Assembly: GCF_001373415.1 (NCBI RefSeq)
Contig: NZ_CDSE01000010.1
Location: forward strand, 62,001-126,000
Origin: Paenibacillus dakarensis
Lineage (GTDB): Bacteria; Bacillota; Bacilli; Paenibacillales; Paenibacillaceae
Direction: 5' to 3'
DNA length: 64,000 nt
The notes under the pieces were generated by a model that saw nothing but the letters and a program-made list of their open reading frames with translations, did not search any database and was not told the origin of the DNA. Every line of letters begins with the position of its first letter. Positions within the stretch are counted from its first letter, which is position 1. Below, in pieces: positions 34,270 through 42,521 of the stretch. Position numbers and translations under genes: made by a program.

Positions 34270-35403
34270 ATGGACTTCAAACCGCTATCAAAGTTTATTG
34301 ACCGAATTACGGATTGGCGTATTCCCTGGGCAGAGGTTCTCGTTCTGCACCAGAATCACGAGGTGTTCCGGTACCGCCGAGGCTATGCCGACTTGGAAGG
34401 ATGTATTCCCATCCACGAAAATCAGATCATTCGGCTTTATTCCCTGACAAAGATTATGACCTGCACAGCAGCACTTCAGCTTGTTGAGAAGGGAGAACTG
34501 CTGTTAAATGATCCGCTGTCGAATTATCTTCCCGAGTATGGAGAGATGACTGTGAAGATGACCTTACCCAGCGGTGAGGTTACATTCGAGAAAGCAATGA
34601 GACCGATCAGGGTACGGGATCTCTTTACCATGTCGGCGGGATTATCTTACGATATCCATTCGCCATCTATCCTGGAAGTCGTAAGACGCACCGACGGCAG
34701 AGCTCCGACCCGCGAGGTTGCGGCAGCGATTGCTAAAGAACCGCTCCTGTTCGAACCAGGTTCAAGGTGGAGCTACAGTTTGAGCCATGATGTACTTGCC
34801 GCTTTAGTTGAGGTGGTTGGAGGAAGAAAGTTCGGCACTTACATTCGGGATGAAATCACCGGCCCACTTGGTATGCGTGATACCGGCTTCGATGTACCGG
34901 AGGAGGATCGAAGCCGTTTGGCCACACAGTATGAATACAGTGAGTCTTTAGGCAAACCTATTCGCAAGGATGGGAACGATTACCGGATCGGGTCAGAATA
35001 CGAGAGCGGCGGTGCCGGATTATTCTCTACAGTGAACGATTACGCTGTATTTCTGAATACGCTTACCAATAAGGGAACAAGCCCTGAAGGCATACGGATA
35101 CTGGCAGCAGAGACGGTGGAGCTTATGCGAACGAATCACTTGACTGAGGCTATGCGCAGTCATTTCTCGTGGTCGCAATTAGCGGGATATGGATATGGCT
35201 TGGGTGTTCGGACTCATATGTTGAGAGAGATTAGCGGATCACTTAGCCCGCTCGGTGAATTCGGTTGGAGCGGCGCTGCCGGTGCTCTGGCTATCATCGA
35301 TCCTGCCTCTCAGTTGACCGTCATGTATGCCCAGCATATGTTAAACAACCAGGAACCCTATGTACATCCTCGTTTGAGAAATCTGGTCTACACTTGTCTG
35401 TAA
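34270..35403 (+). CDS. Serine hydrolase, class C beta-lactamase fold
   Basis: A 377-residue protein of the beta-lactamase/EstB/transpeptidase-like family (PF00144). The catalytic SxxK is S58-L-T-K61 and the second motif is Y169-S in RWSYSLSHD. Members hydrolyse esters, D-peptides or beta-lactams. There is no signal peptide, and its seat between a glycoside hydrolase and a polysaccharide deacetylase suggests a cytosolic carbohydrate esterase removing acyl groups from imported oligomers, rather than a resistance enzyme. AGGAAGG about 10 bases before the ATG supports the start; the gap from the previous gene is 25 bases. Confidence 0.82.
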   Translation: MDFKPLSKFIDRITDWRIPWAEVLVLHQNHEVFRYRRGYADLEGCIPIHENQIIRLYSLTKIMTCTAALQLVEKGELLLNDPLSNYLPEYGEMTVKMTLPSGEVTFEKAMRPIRVRDLFTMSAGLSYDIHSPSILEVVRRTDGRAPTREVAAAIAKEPLLFEPGSRWSYSLSHDVLAALVEVVGGRKFGTYIRDEITGPLGMRDTGFDVPEEDRSRLATQYEYSESLGKPIRKDGNDYRIGSEYESGGAGLFSTVNDYAVFLNTLTNKGTSPEGIRILAAETVELMRTNHLTEAMRSHFSWSQLAGYGYGLGVRTHMLREISGSLSPLGEFGWSGAAGALAIIDPASQLTVMYAQHMLNNQEPYVHPRLRNLVYTCL

Positions 35404-35424
35404 TATAGTTTGAGGGGAATCGGT

Positions 35425-36222
35425 ATGAGAATTCGTTATGATCGTTTTCCGGGTGGGGTTCACAAGGCAATCACCCTGAGCTTTGATGATGGGCAGGTTC
35501 ATGACAGGAGACTGGTCGAGAAGTTTAATGAATATGGCCTCAAAGGTTCGTTTCACTTAAACAGCGGTACACTTGGAAGAGAAGGATTTCTTACGAGGGA
35601 GGAAATCCGTCCTCTGTTCATGGGCCATGAAGTATCGGCTCATACCGTAAGCCATCCTTTTCTTGAACAGTCCCCGATCGAACAAATGGTTCAGGAAATC
35701 ACGGAGGATCGCAAGAAGCTGGAAGCGCTTGTTGGTTATCCCGTGCGGGGAATGAGCTACCCGTTTGGTACACACAACGATCAACTTGTCTCGTTATTGC
35801 CTTCGCTTGGGATCGAGTATGCCCGAACAACAGCAAACGAGCTTGGCTTTAATATGCCCTCAGATTTCCTGAGATGGGATCCTACCTGTCATTATCGGCA
35901 AATGGTAGACTATGCCGAACAATTATTGGCTTTAAAACAGAGACATACCAAGATGGCTCTTCTGTATGTTTGGGGACACAGCTATGAATTTGAAAATGAT
36001 AACAATTGGGGTTTGATCGACCGGTTTGGAGAGCTTGTTGCCGGAAATGAAAATATCTGGTTTGCTACCAACGCTGAAATCGTTTCTTATATGCATGCAT
36101 TGAGGCAGCTTCGTTTCTCAGCCGATTACCGGATTGTTCATAATCCATCGGCACAAAGTGTATGGATAAGCGTAGAAGCGGATGCCGTTGAGTTGGCGGG
36201 AGGCCAATTGACTAATCTATGA
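35425..36222 (+). CDS. Polysaccharide deacetylase (CE4, NodB homology)
   Basis: A 265-residue deacetylase. The NodB motifs are SFDDG (catalytic D21, metal D22) and H73-TVS-H77 (metal His pair), with RGMSYPFG as motif 3. The domain is cytosolic (no signal), unlike most CE4 enzymes that act on the wall. The ATG at 35425 is used because GAGGGG precedes it; an upstream TTG at 35410 includes that site. It sits 21 bases after the serine hydrolase and 21 before kduI. In this operon it probably deacetylates oligosaccharide fragments before or during hydrolysis. Confidence 0.85.
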   Translation: MRIRYDRFPGGVHKAITLSFDDGQVHDRRLVEKFNEYGLKGSFHLNSGTLGREGFLTREEIRPLFMGHEVSAHTVSHPFLEQSPIEQMVQEITEDRKKLEALVGYPVRGMSYPFGTHNDQLVSLLPSLGIEYARTTANELGFNMPSDFLRWDPTCHYRQMVDYAEQLLALKQRHTKMALLYVWGHSYEFENDNNWGLIDRFGELVAGNENIWFATNAEIVSYMHALRQLRFSADYRIVHNPSAQSVWISVEADAVELAGGQLTNL

Positions 36223-36243
36223 AATCAGGAGGAATTACAAACG

Positions 36244-37083
36244 ATGCAAACTATGGAGACGCGTTATGCCTTTGCACCACAGTCAATCGAACGCATGACA
36301 ACCGAGGAATTGCGCAAGGAGTTTTTAGTGGAGCAGGTGTTTGTTCCCGGTGAAATTCGCCTGACTTATACGCATAATGATCGTTTGATATTTGGAGGCG
36401 TTACACCTGCGGGAAAGCCGCTCGAAATTAATCTCAGTAAAGATTTAGGTGTCGAGTATTTTCTGGAGCGTCGTGAATTAGGCGTAATCAATATTGGTGG
36501 TCCCGGATTTATTACGATCGATGGCTTACAAGAGCCAATGAACAACCAGGATGGCTATTATATCGGCAAAGAAACGAAAGAAGTACGGTTTGCTAGCGAA
36601 GATGCCAGTAATCCAGCGAAATTTTATGTTGCTTCCAGTCCGGCGCATCATAAGTACCCGAATGTACGCATTTCCATTGAAAATATTAAGCCGATGGAGA
36701 CTGGTTCAGATAACACGATGAATAAGCGTAAAATCTATCAGTATATTCATCCGAATGTATGCCAGTCATGTCAGCTGCAGCTGGGTTATACACATCTAGA
36801 GGAAGGCAGTGCGTGGAACACGATGCCGTGCCACACGCATGAGCGTCGTATGGAAGCATACGTATACTTCGATTTGGAAGGTGACAACAAGGTATTTCAC
36901 TTCATGGGCAAACCTGATGAGACGAAGCATCTTGTCGTCGGCAATGAGCAAGCGATTATAAGCCCAAGCTGGTCTATTCATACGGGCGTTGGCACAAGCA
37001 ACTATACGTTTATTTGGGCAATGTGCGGCGAGAATATCACATACACGGATATGGATATGGTCGCTATGAACGATCTAAAGTAG
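36244..37083 (+). CDS. kduI: 5-keto-4-deoxyuronate isomerase
   Basis: A 279-residue cupin enzyme that isomerises 5-keto-4-deoxyuronate (the open form of the unsaturated uronate) to 2,5-diketo-3-deoxygluconate. The zinc ligands H197, H199, E204 and H246 match E. coli KduI shifted by one residue, in MPCHTHERRMEAYVYFD (part) and SWSIHTG. Length is the normal 278-280. AGGAGG lies before the ATG. It is directly followed by KduD, the next enzyme in the pathway, so the assignment is firm. Its presence means that the polymer is opened by a lyase giving 4,5-unsaturated ends. Confidence 0.96.
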   Translation: MQTMETRYAFAPQSIERMTTEELRKEFLVEQVFVPGEIRLTYTHNDRLIFGGVTPAGKPLEINLSKDLGVEYFLERRELGVINIGGPGFITIDGLQEPMNNQDGYYIGKETKEVRFASEDASNPAKFYVASSPAHHKYPNVRISIENIKPMETGSDNTMNKRKIYQYIHPNVCQSCQLQLGYTHLEEGSAWNTMPCHTHERRMEAYVYFDLEGDNKVFHFMGKPDETKHLVVGNEQAIISPSWSIHTGVGTSNYTFIWAMCGENITYTDMDMVAMNDLK

Positions 37084-37125
37084 ATACCAATTACCCATAG
37101 ATCATTAAGAAAGGGGAGTGTTTGG

Positions 37126-37932
37126 ATGTCACCATTTTCAGTAGATCGTTTCCGTCTTGATGGTAAAGTCGCTCTCGTTACGGGTGCAGTGCATGGGATT
37201 GGATTTGAAATGGCATGTTCTATGGCACAAGCAGGGGCTAAGGTGGTTTTTAATCATTTTAATCAAGAGGGTGTTGAACGCGGTTCAGCAGCATATAAGG
37301 AAGCGGGAATTGAGGCTCGTGGATATGTGTGTGATGTAACCGATGAGCCAAGTGTACAGGCGATGGTTCAGCAGGTTGAGGCTGAAATCGGAGTCATCGA
37401 TATTCTAGTCAACAATGCAGGTATTATTAAGCGGATTCCAATGACAGAAATGAGCGCGGAAGAGTTTCGTCAAGTAATTGATATCGATTTGAACGGACCA
37501 TTCATTGTGTCCAAAGCAGTGATTCCAGGGATGATTAAAAAGGGCGGCGGTAAAATTATTAACATTTGCTCGATGATGAGTGAATTAGGACGGGAGACCG
37601 TGTCTGCTTATGCTGCTGCCAAAGGCGGTCTAAAGATGTTAACCCGCAATATCGCTTCGGAATACGGCAAATATAACATCCAGTGTAATGGTATCGGACC
37701 AGGCTACTTTGCTACGCCACAAACAGCACCATTACGTGAACGTCAAGCTGATGGCAGCCGTCATCCCTTTGATTCGTTTATCATTGCCAAGACGCCTGCA
37801 GAGCGCTGGGGAGAAACGGAAGATTTAGCAGGTCCAGCGGTGTTCCTGGCTTCACCAGCGAGTGACTTTGTCAACGGGCATATTCTATATGTCGATGGCG
37901 GGATCCTTGCCTACATTGGCAAGCAGCCATAA
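37126..37932 (+). CDS. kduD: 2-keto-3-deoxygluconate (2,5-diketo-3-deoxygluconate) reductase
   Basis: A 268-residue short-chain dehydrogenase that converts the KduI product to KDG with NAD(P)H, or the reverse. The nucleotide loop is TGAVHGIG (G20, G24, G26), NNAG at 96-99, and the catalytic Ser-Tyr-Lys set is S149, Y162 and K166 (SAYAAAKGG). The C-terminal GHILYVDGG is family-typical. AAAGGGGAG precedes the ATG by about 8 bases. It is 42 bases after kduI. The KDG formed is passed to KdgK and KdgA encoded at 11.0-12.8 kb, so the pathway is split between two transcripts. Confidence 0.93.
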   Translation: MSPFSVDRFRLDGKVALVTGAVHGIGFEMACSMAQAGAKVVFNHFNQEGVERGSAAYKEAGIEARGYVCDVTDEPSVQAMVQQVEAEIGVIDILVNNAGIIKRIPMTEMSAEEFRQVIDIDLNGPFIVSKAVIPGMIKKGGGKIINICSMMSELGRETVSAYAAAKGGLKMLTRNIASEYGKYNIQCNGIGPGYFATPQTAPLRERQADGSRHPFDSFIIAKTPAERWGETEDLAGPAVFLASPASDFVNGHILYVDGGILAYIGKQP

Positions 37933-37955
37933 TCTCGAATACGAAGCCGAAACAG

Positions 37956-37980
37956 AGACTAATCTTTTTGCTGTTAGTCT
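37956..37980 (+). promoter_or_regulatory. Small stem-loop before the DUF2264 gene
   Basis: Arms AGACTAA and TTAGTCT with an 11-base loop, ending just before the AAGGAAGAGGG ribosome site. It may modulate translation or processing between kduD and the next gene. Confidence 0.35.
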
Positions 37981-38004
37981 TTGTTAAAGGAAGAGGGAAT
38001 TCGT

Positions 38005-39822
38005 GTGATCGAAGAAATACGCAGGAATCGATGGAATAATCGGGACGTAATAGCGGCAGCCTTCCTGTCGATGGTGCAGCCGCTCAGATCACGGTTAGCA
38101 GAACAGCCGGGGCATTTAGCTCTAGGAACCCATGGCACTGTATATACTGAAAATCGCAGACATGCGGAAGGATTCTTAAGAATGCTATGGGGACTCGGCC
38201 CATTTCTTGTTCATTATAATGACGAGCAGCTTGAACAGCAATATCGGTGCGGCCTTACCGCAGGCTGCAGCCCTCTCGGCGATCATTATTATGGCGAGAC
38301 TACGGACTATGATCAGCTATTGGTCGAGATGGCATCGATCGCCACAACCCTGCTGCTTGCACCGCACCGAACATGGGATGTTCTTACCAGGACGGAACAG
38401 CAGCATTTGGCGGATTGGCTCTGGCAAATTAATGAGCGGCGTTTACCACCGAACAACTGGCACTTCTTTCGCATCCTAGTGAATGTGGCATTGAAACGAT
38501 TAGGAATGAAATATTCACAGGAGATGATCGAACAAGATTTCACCTTGATTGAGTCGTGCTATGCAGGCGATGGGTGGTATTTTGACGGGGTGGACCAGCA
38601 ATTTGATTATTACATCCCGTGGGCGTTTCATTACTATAGCTTAATCTATGTTAAGTTCATGGCGGATGAAGATCCGGAGCGGGCAGCTAAGTTGAAAGAA
38701 CGGGCTGTTCTCTTTGCCCGCAGCTATCAATACTGGTTTGATTGTAAGGGGGAGGCCATTCCTTTTGGCCGCAGTCTAACATATCGCTTTGCTCAAGCAA
38801 GCTTCTGGAGCGCACTTGTATTTGCGGATGTAGAAGCACTGCCTTGGGGCGTCATTAAAGGTCTGTATGCGCGCAATATGCGAAGCTGGATGAATCATCA
38901 TATTTTTACGACAGATGGCATGTTAAGCGTGGGCTATCATTATCAGAATTTGGTGATGGGTGAAGGATATAATGGTACGGGTTCTCCGTATTGGGCGTTC
39001 AAGAGCTTCTTGCTGCTGGCCGTTGCCGAGGATCATCCTTATTGGCATACAGAGGAAGCAGAGCAAATGATATCATCTTGCCGCTTGTCGCTGCCCAGTA
39101 TGAAGGCGATGATTGAACATACTCATCATTCACAGCATGTGCTTATGTACCCGGCAGGTCAATTTATTGGCTATCAAAATCATGCATGTGCGAAGTATTC
39201 TAAGTTTGTTTACTCTACCTTGTTTGGCTTTAGTGTGCCGCGCAGTAACTATTATTACTATGAAGGTGCTTTTGATAGTGTGCTTGCTGTTAGTGAGGAT
39301 GGCGTACATTATCGTGACAAGCCGCTCGATCTAAGCTATGAGCTGCATGAAGACTATATTGTACATCACTGGCAGCCGCTATTGGGAGTTCAAATATGCA
39401 GTACGATTGTGCCATGTGGTGACAGTCATGTACGTATTCACCAGTTGGAAACGAGCCGGGCTTTAATAGCTTATGATGCCAGTTTCTCAGCACCGTTCCT
39501 CACTGCCAGCAGTGACGACAAAGCAGTAATCGATACAAGCAAGGCAAGTTACGATTCGCCTGTCGGTTTCACGATCGCAAAGGCTATTGCAGGTTTCAAG
39601 CAGGCGGAGATTATTCGCACCGAGCCGAATACCAATCTATTCTATGAGCGAACATTGATGCCTGCACTGCGTGCTGAGCTTAAACCAGGCAAGCATCTAT
39701 TAGTAAGTGTGATGGCAGGAGTTCCAACGGGTTGCAAGTTGAAGCTGCCTGAGGTGAAGCTGGAAAAGGATAGAGTCGTAATTCACTATCATGAGCATAC
39801 GACAACGGTGAACGTTAATTAG
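38005..39822 (+). CDS. DUF2264 family protein
   Basis: About 605 residues. The DUF2264 pattern is clear: NNRDVIAAAFLSMVQPLRS near the start, LGTHGTVY and GFLRMLWGLGPFL, then an all-helical barrel with NNWHFFRILVN and DGWYFDGVDQQFDYY, and a beta-sandwich C-terminal third. Members occur in loci for uronate-rich glycans, and some have been placed in a glycoside hydrolase family acting on glucuronides, which I cannot confirm for this protein. The GTG at 38005 is preferred because AAGGAAGAGGG lies 7 bases before it; a TTG at 37981 precedes that site. No signal peptide, so cytosolic. Confidence 0.8.
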   Translation: MIEEIRRNRWNNRDVIAAAFLSMVQPLRSRLAEQPGHLALGTHGTVYTENRRHAEGFLRMLWGLGPFLVHYNDEQLEQQYRCGLTAGCSPLGDHYYGETTDYDQLLVEMASIATTLLLAPHRTWDVLTRTEQQHLADWLWQINERRLPPNNWHFFRILVNVALKRLGMKYSQEMIEQDFTLIESCYAGDGWYFDGVDQQFDYYIPWAFHYYSLIYVKFMADEDPERAAKLKERAVLFARSYQYWFDCKGEAIPFGRSLTYRFAQASFWSALVFADVEALPWGVIKGLYARNMRSWMNHHIFTTDGMLSVGYHYQNLVMGEGYNGTGSPYWAFKSFLLLAVAEDHPYWHTEEAEQMISSCRLSLPSMKAMIEHTHHSQHVLMYPAGQFIGYQNHACAKYSKFVYSTLFGFSVPRSNYYYYEGAFDSVLAVSEDGVHYRDKPLDLSYELHEDYIVHHWQPLLGVQICSTIVPCGDSHVRIHQLETSRALIAYDASFSAPFLTASSDDKAVIDTSKASYDSPVGFTIAKAIAGFKQAEIIRTEPNTNLFYERTLMPALRAELKPGKHLLVSVMAGVPTGCKLKLPEVKLEKDRVVIHYHEHTTTVNVN

Positions 39823-39843
39823 AATAAGAGAGGACTGGATGCG

Positions 39844-41028
39844 ATGTCTACAAATGGGGTACAGCAAACAACGGATATGCAAGTGAATGAGCTTTATATC
39901 CAGGCAATTGAGGACATTCTATCGAAAACGCTTATGAATATTGATAGGTTTGAAACTCGCTTTCCACATGCGAGCATTGATGAAAAATATATATTGAATG
40001 ATAACGATGATTGGACAAATGGCTTTTGGTCGGGAATACTGTGGTTATGTTATGAATATTCACAAGATGAACGATATCTTAAGGCAGCTGAAGGGACGGT
40101 AGCTAGTTTTCGCCAGCGGCTGGATCAGCAATTCAACCTGGACCACCATGATATTGGATTCCTGTATAGTTTGTCTGCCAAGGCACAGTGGATTATAACA
40201 GGGGATGAAAGTGCACGTGAGTTGGCTCTTGCTGCTGCGGATGTATTAATGAAACGCTGGCGGAACACGAACGACGGCAGCGGTTATATTCAAGCTTGGG
40301 GAGCAAAGGATAACGAGCATGAAGCAGGAAGGATTATTATTGATTGCTTGCTTAATTTGCCGTTATTGTATTGGGCAAGTGAGCAGACAGGTGATCCGAA
40401 GTACCGTGAAGCAGCAGAGATTCAGGCTGAGAGAACACGGCGCTATCTCGTTAGAGGAGACGATAGCTCGTATCATACTTTTTTCTTCGATGTGCAGACG
40501 GGTATTCCGATCGGTGGAGCAACACATCAAGGATATAACAACGGTTCAACTTGGACGAGGGGGCAAGCATGGGGAGTATACGGGTTTGCATTATCCTACC
40601 GTTATACCGGGAATGCGGCATTTCTGGAGACATCCAAGCGTATGGCACGCTATTTCCTTGAGCATTTACCCGAGGACAGCGTTGCCTATTGGGATTTCAA
40701 TGCTCCTCCAGCTGATGATACATATCGCGATAGTTCAGCCTCAGCGATTGTAGCAGCCGGACTGGTCGAGATTATCTCACATTTGGATGCTGCTGACCCA
40801 GATCGGCTTTATTTTGAGGAGATGCTGGCCATCAGTATGCAATCGCTGATTAACAACTATGCTACGATCGGTGATGATGCAGCAGAAGGCTTCCTTAAGC
40901 ATGGCTCGTATCATGTTCTTGGTGGATTCTCCCCTGATGACTATACGATTTGGGGCGATTATTACTATCTGGAAGCACTAATGCGTCTTGCAAAAGGTAT
41001 ACCTGGTTATTGGTATGGACGTAAATAG
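39844..41028 (+). CDS. Unsaturated glucuronyl hydrolase (GH88)
   Basis: A 394-residue (alpha/alpha)6-barrel enzyme. It removes the 4,5-unsaturated uronate from the non-reducing end of lyase-made oligosaccharides by hydrating the double bond. The pattern matches GH88 better than GH105: DDWTNGFWSGILWLCYE, HHDIGFLYSLSA, YIQAWGAKDN, IIIDCLLNLP and GSTWTRGQAWGVYGFAL. D103 and D167 correspond to the two catalytic Asp residues of Bacillus UGL. GH88 enzymes favour unsaturated glucuronate (glycosaminoglycans, gellan, xanthan). It is the last gene of the operon, closed by a terminator. Product feeds KduI. Confidence 0.9.
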   Translation: MSTNGVQQTTDMQVNELYIQAIEDILSKTLMNIDRFETRFPHASIDEKYILNDNDDWTNGFWSGILWLCYEYSQDERYLKAAEGTVASFRQRLDQQFNLDHHDIGFLYSLSAKAQWIITGDESARELALAAADVLMKRWRNTNDGSGYIQAWGAKDNEHEAGRIIIDCLLNLPLLYWASEQTGDPKYREAAEIQAERTRRYLVRGDDSSYHTFFFDVQTGIPIGGATHQGYNNGSTWTRGQAWGVYGFALSYRYTGNAAFLETSKRMARYFLEHLPEDSVAYWDFNAPPADDTYRDSSASAIVAAGLVEIISHLDAADPDRLYFEEMLAISMQSLINNYATIGDDAAEGFLKHGSYHVLGGFSPDDYTIWGDYYYLEALMRLAKGIPGYWYGRK

Positions 41029-41041
41029 ATCTATAATAATC

Positions 41042-41082
41042 AAAGCCTCCCTCTCGTCCACAAATGAGAGGGAGGCTTTTAA
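41042..41082 (+). terminator. Terminator of the seven-gene operon
   Basis: Arms AAAGCCTCCCTCTC and GAGAGGGAGGCTTTT with a 10-base loop and trailing T residues; also A-rich upstream. Confidence 0.9.
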
Positions 41083-41256
41083 AATGAGGATACAACTGAC
41101 GATATATTCCTATTTAAAATGCATTAAGTAGGGTAAAATCATTATTGCCTTCAAAGGAGAGTAGATGGTGCTTGACTAAAGATATGGGTATATCCTATAT
41201 GAAGAAGTAGAATAAGAAGCTTATATTTATTATTTATAAAGAGGGGCTGTGGCATC

Positions 41257-41970
41257 ATGTTCGTGACTCTCATATCCTCCAACAGCACATGTAATGCAGA
41301 TTGCCGAACAGTCATCTTCTTTTTTGCCGGTGTTTTGACTTACCGTAATAATTTCGAAGATGCAGCGAGGGAGCTAGCTCTGAAATATAGAAATGCCAAG
41401 ATCGTGGCGATCTTTCCCTATGGAACCGCAAATGGGTTAGAGGGCAGATCATTAATGCGATTGCTCGTCAGGCAACTTGCTCAGGCAGGCTATGACCTGT
41501 CCCATGACCGATCGAAAAGAGTAATAGAAGCATCCCAAATCATCCGCGATCATGCAGAAAGCGCAAAACTTCTGATCCTGATCGGCCATAGTGCCGGAGG
41601 TGTTATTGCTTATAGAACTGCACTTTACTTAGAGGAGAGTTTTGGTCTTCGGTGTACCCAGGTTTTTGCTGTGGGCAGTCCGAAGTTTCACTTGAAAGAC
41701 ATTCCGTTTAATGAGCGATTTACTTATATTACAGGTCAGAACCCGGACAGGGTCACTCATATTGGAAGGTGGCGCAAGCGAGGCTCCAAAGTTTACCGAG
41801 GAAAGCCAGGGCGTGAAATTCAACTAGAGTTTAATCCGGATCACCAGAAATGGCGATTTCATGCTTCGTATTTTCTAAAATCATCCTGGAACGATTCGAA
41901 CAAAATACTCCATACGAATTCAGAGGATCTGATGGCAAAGATCTATGAAATAGTTCCAGGTGATTCATAG
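41257..41970 (+). CDS. Lipase-like alpha/beta hydrolase
   Basis: A 237-residue alpha/beta hydrolase of the class 3 lipase type. The nucleophile elbow is GHSAGG (S near residue 110), preceded by a hydrophobic strand LLILI. A later VFAVGSPKFHL segment and NPDRVTHIGRW supply the region where the acid residue is expected; the catalytic His is probably in RFHASYF near residue 205. There is no export signal, so the enzyme acts in the cytosol or is released otherwise. GAGGGG lies 11-16 bases before the ATG, slightly far. Similar proteins are widespread in Bacilli without known role. Confidence 0.72.
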   Translation: MFVTLISSNSTCNADCRTVIFFFAGVLTYRNNFEDAARELALKYRNAKIVAIFPYGTANGLEGRSLMRLLVRQLAQAGYDLSHDRSKRVIEASQIIRDHAESAKLLILIGHSAGGVIAYRTALYLEESFGLRCTQVFAVGSPKFHLKDIPFNERFTYITGQNPDRVTHIGRWRKRGSKVYRGKPGREIQLEFNPDHQKWRFHASYFLKSSWNDSNKILHTNSEDLMAKIYEIVPGDS

Positions 41971-42004
41971 TTACTTAATAAATATTATGTAAACCATAAT
42001 TTTA

Positions 42005-42053
42005 GAAGCTGTCTAATCGTAGTTCACTACGAAAGGGCAGCTTCACTGTTTTA
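42005..42053 (+). terminator. Terminator after the lipase-like gene
   Basis: Outer arms GAAGCTG and CAGCTTC plus a strong inner stem TCGTAGT/ACTACGA, then ACTGTTTTA. Confidence 0.6.
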
Positions 42054-42065
42054 TATGTCAGGGAG

Positions 42066-42104
42066 TTGACGATAAAGTATATAGTGTATATATTATATAT
42101 ATAC
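42066..42104 (+). promoter_or_regulatory. Promoter and operator of the YtrA-type operon
   Basis: TTGACG (42066-42071), 17-base spacer, TATATT (42089-42094). A 21-base near-perfect palindrome at 42084-42104 (left arm GTGTATATAT, right arm ATATATATAC, one mismatched pair) covers the -10 element, the position at which YtrA-family repressors bind. Confidence 0.7.
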
Positions 42105-42140
42105 GGTATATACTCGTAAAAAGCAGTGAGGTGAAATATC

Positions 42141-42521
42141 ATCAAAGTTATTTTATCCAATTCATCCAGTGATCCAATCTATATACAGATCATGAACCAG
42201 ATCAGGCAGAGCATTCTAAGTGGTGAATTAAGTGCTGGGGACAGCCTTCCTTCCATCAGGCAGCTGGCCAAGGAGCTGCAAGTTAGCGTAATTACAACTA
42301 AGCGTGCTTATGAAGAACTCGAAAAGGAACAGCTTATAGACTCCATCGTGGGTAAGGGATGTTTCGTATCCGGGGCTAATAAGGACTTTATACGGGAGCA
42401 GCGAATGAAACGGTTAGAAGAAAAAATGCTGGAGATCATTCGGGAAAGCAAGGAATTAAATATGAGCAGACAAGATCTGATTGATCATTTGACTGTATTG
42501 TTTGAGGAGGAAGAAATGTAA
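42141..42521 (+). CDS. GntR-family repressor, YtrA type; start codon non-canonical or uncertain
   Basis: A short winged-helix regulator (126 residues if read from the ATC at 42141). The frame carries the full YtrA N-terminus (ILSNSSSDPIYIQIMNQIRQSI), the GntR DNA-binding domain with LPSIRQLAKELQVSVITTKRAYEEL, and a short helical dimer tail. There is no ATG, GTG or TTG between the in-frame stop at 42132 and the ATG at 42192, yet a good GAGGTG lies 7 bases before ATC 42141 and none precedes 42192. Starting at 42192 would cut off the first 17 residues that hold family-conserved helix 1. It should repress its own operon with the ABC transporter genes that follow. Confidence 0.75.
   Translation: MKVILSNSSSDPIYIQIMNQIRQSILSGELSAGDSLPSIRQLAKELQVSVITTKRAYEELEKEQLIDSIVGKGCFVSGANKDFIREQRMKRLEEKMLEIIRESKELNMSRQDLIDHLTVLFEEEEM

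Noticed and set aside
42192-42521. ATG at 42192 as the start of the GntR-family gene
   Set aside because: No ribosome site and it would remove conserved N-terminal residues; the region from 42141 is better supported even though its codon is unusual.
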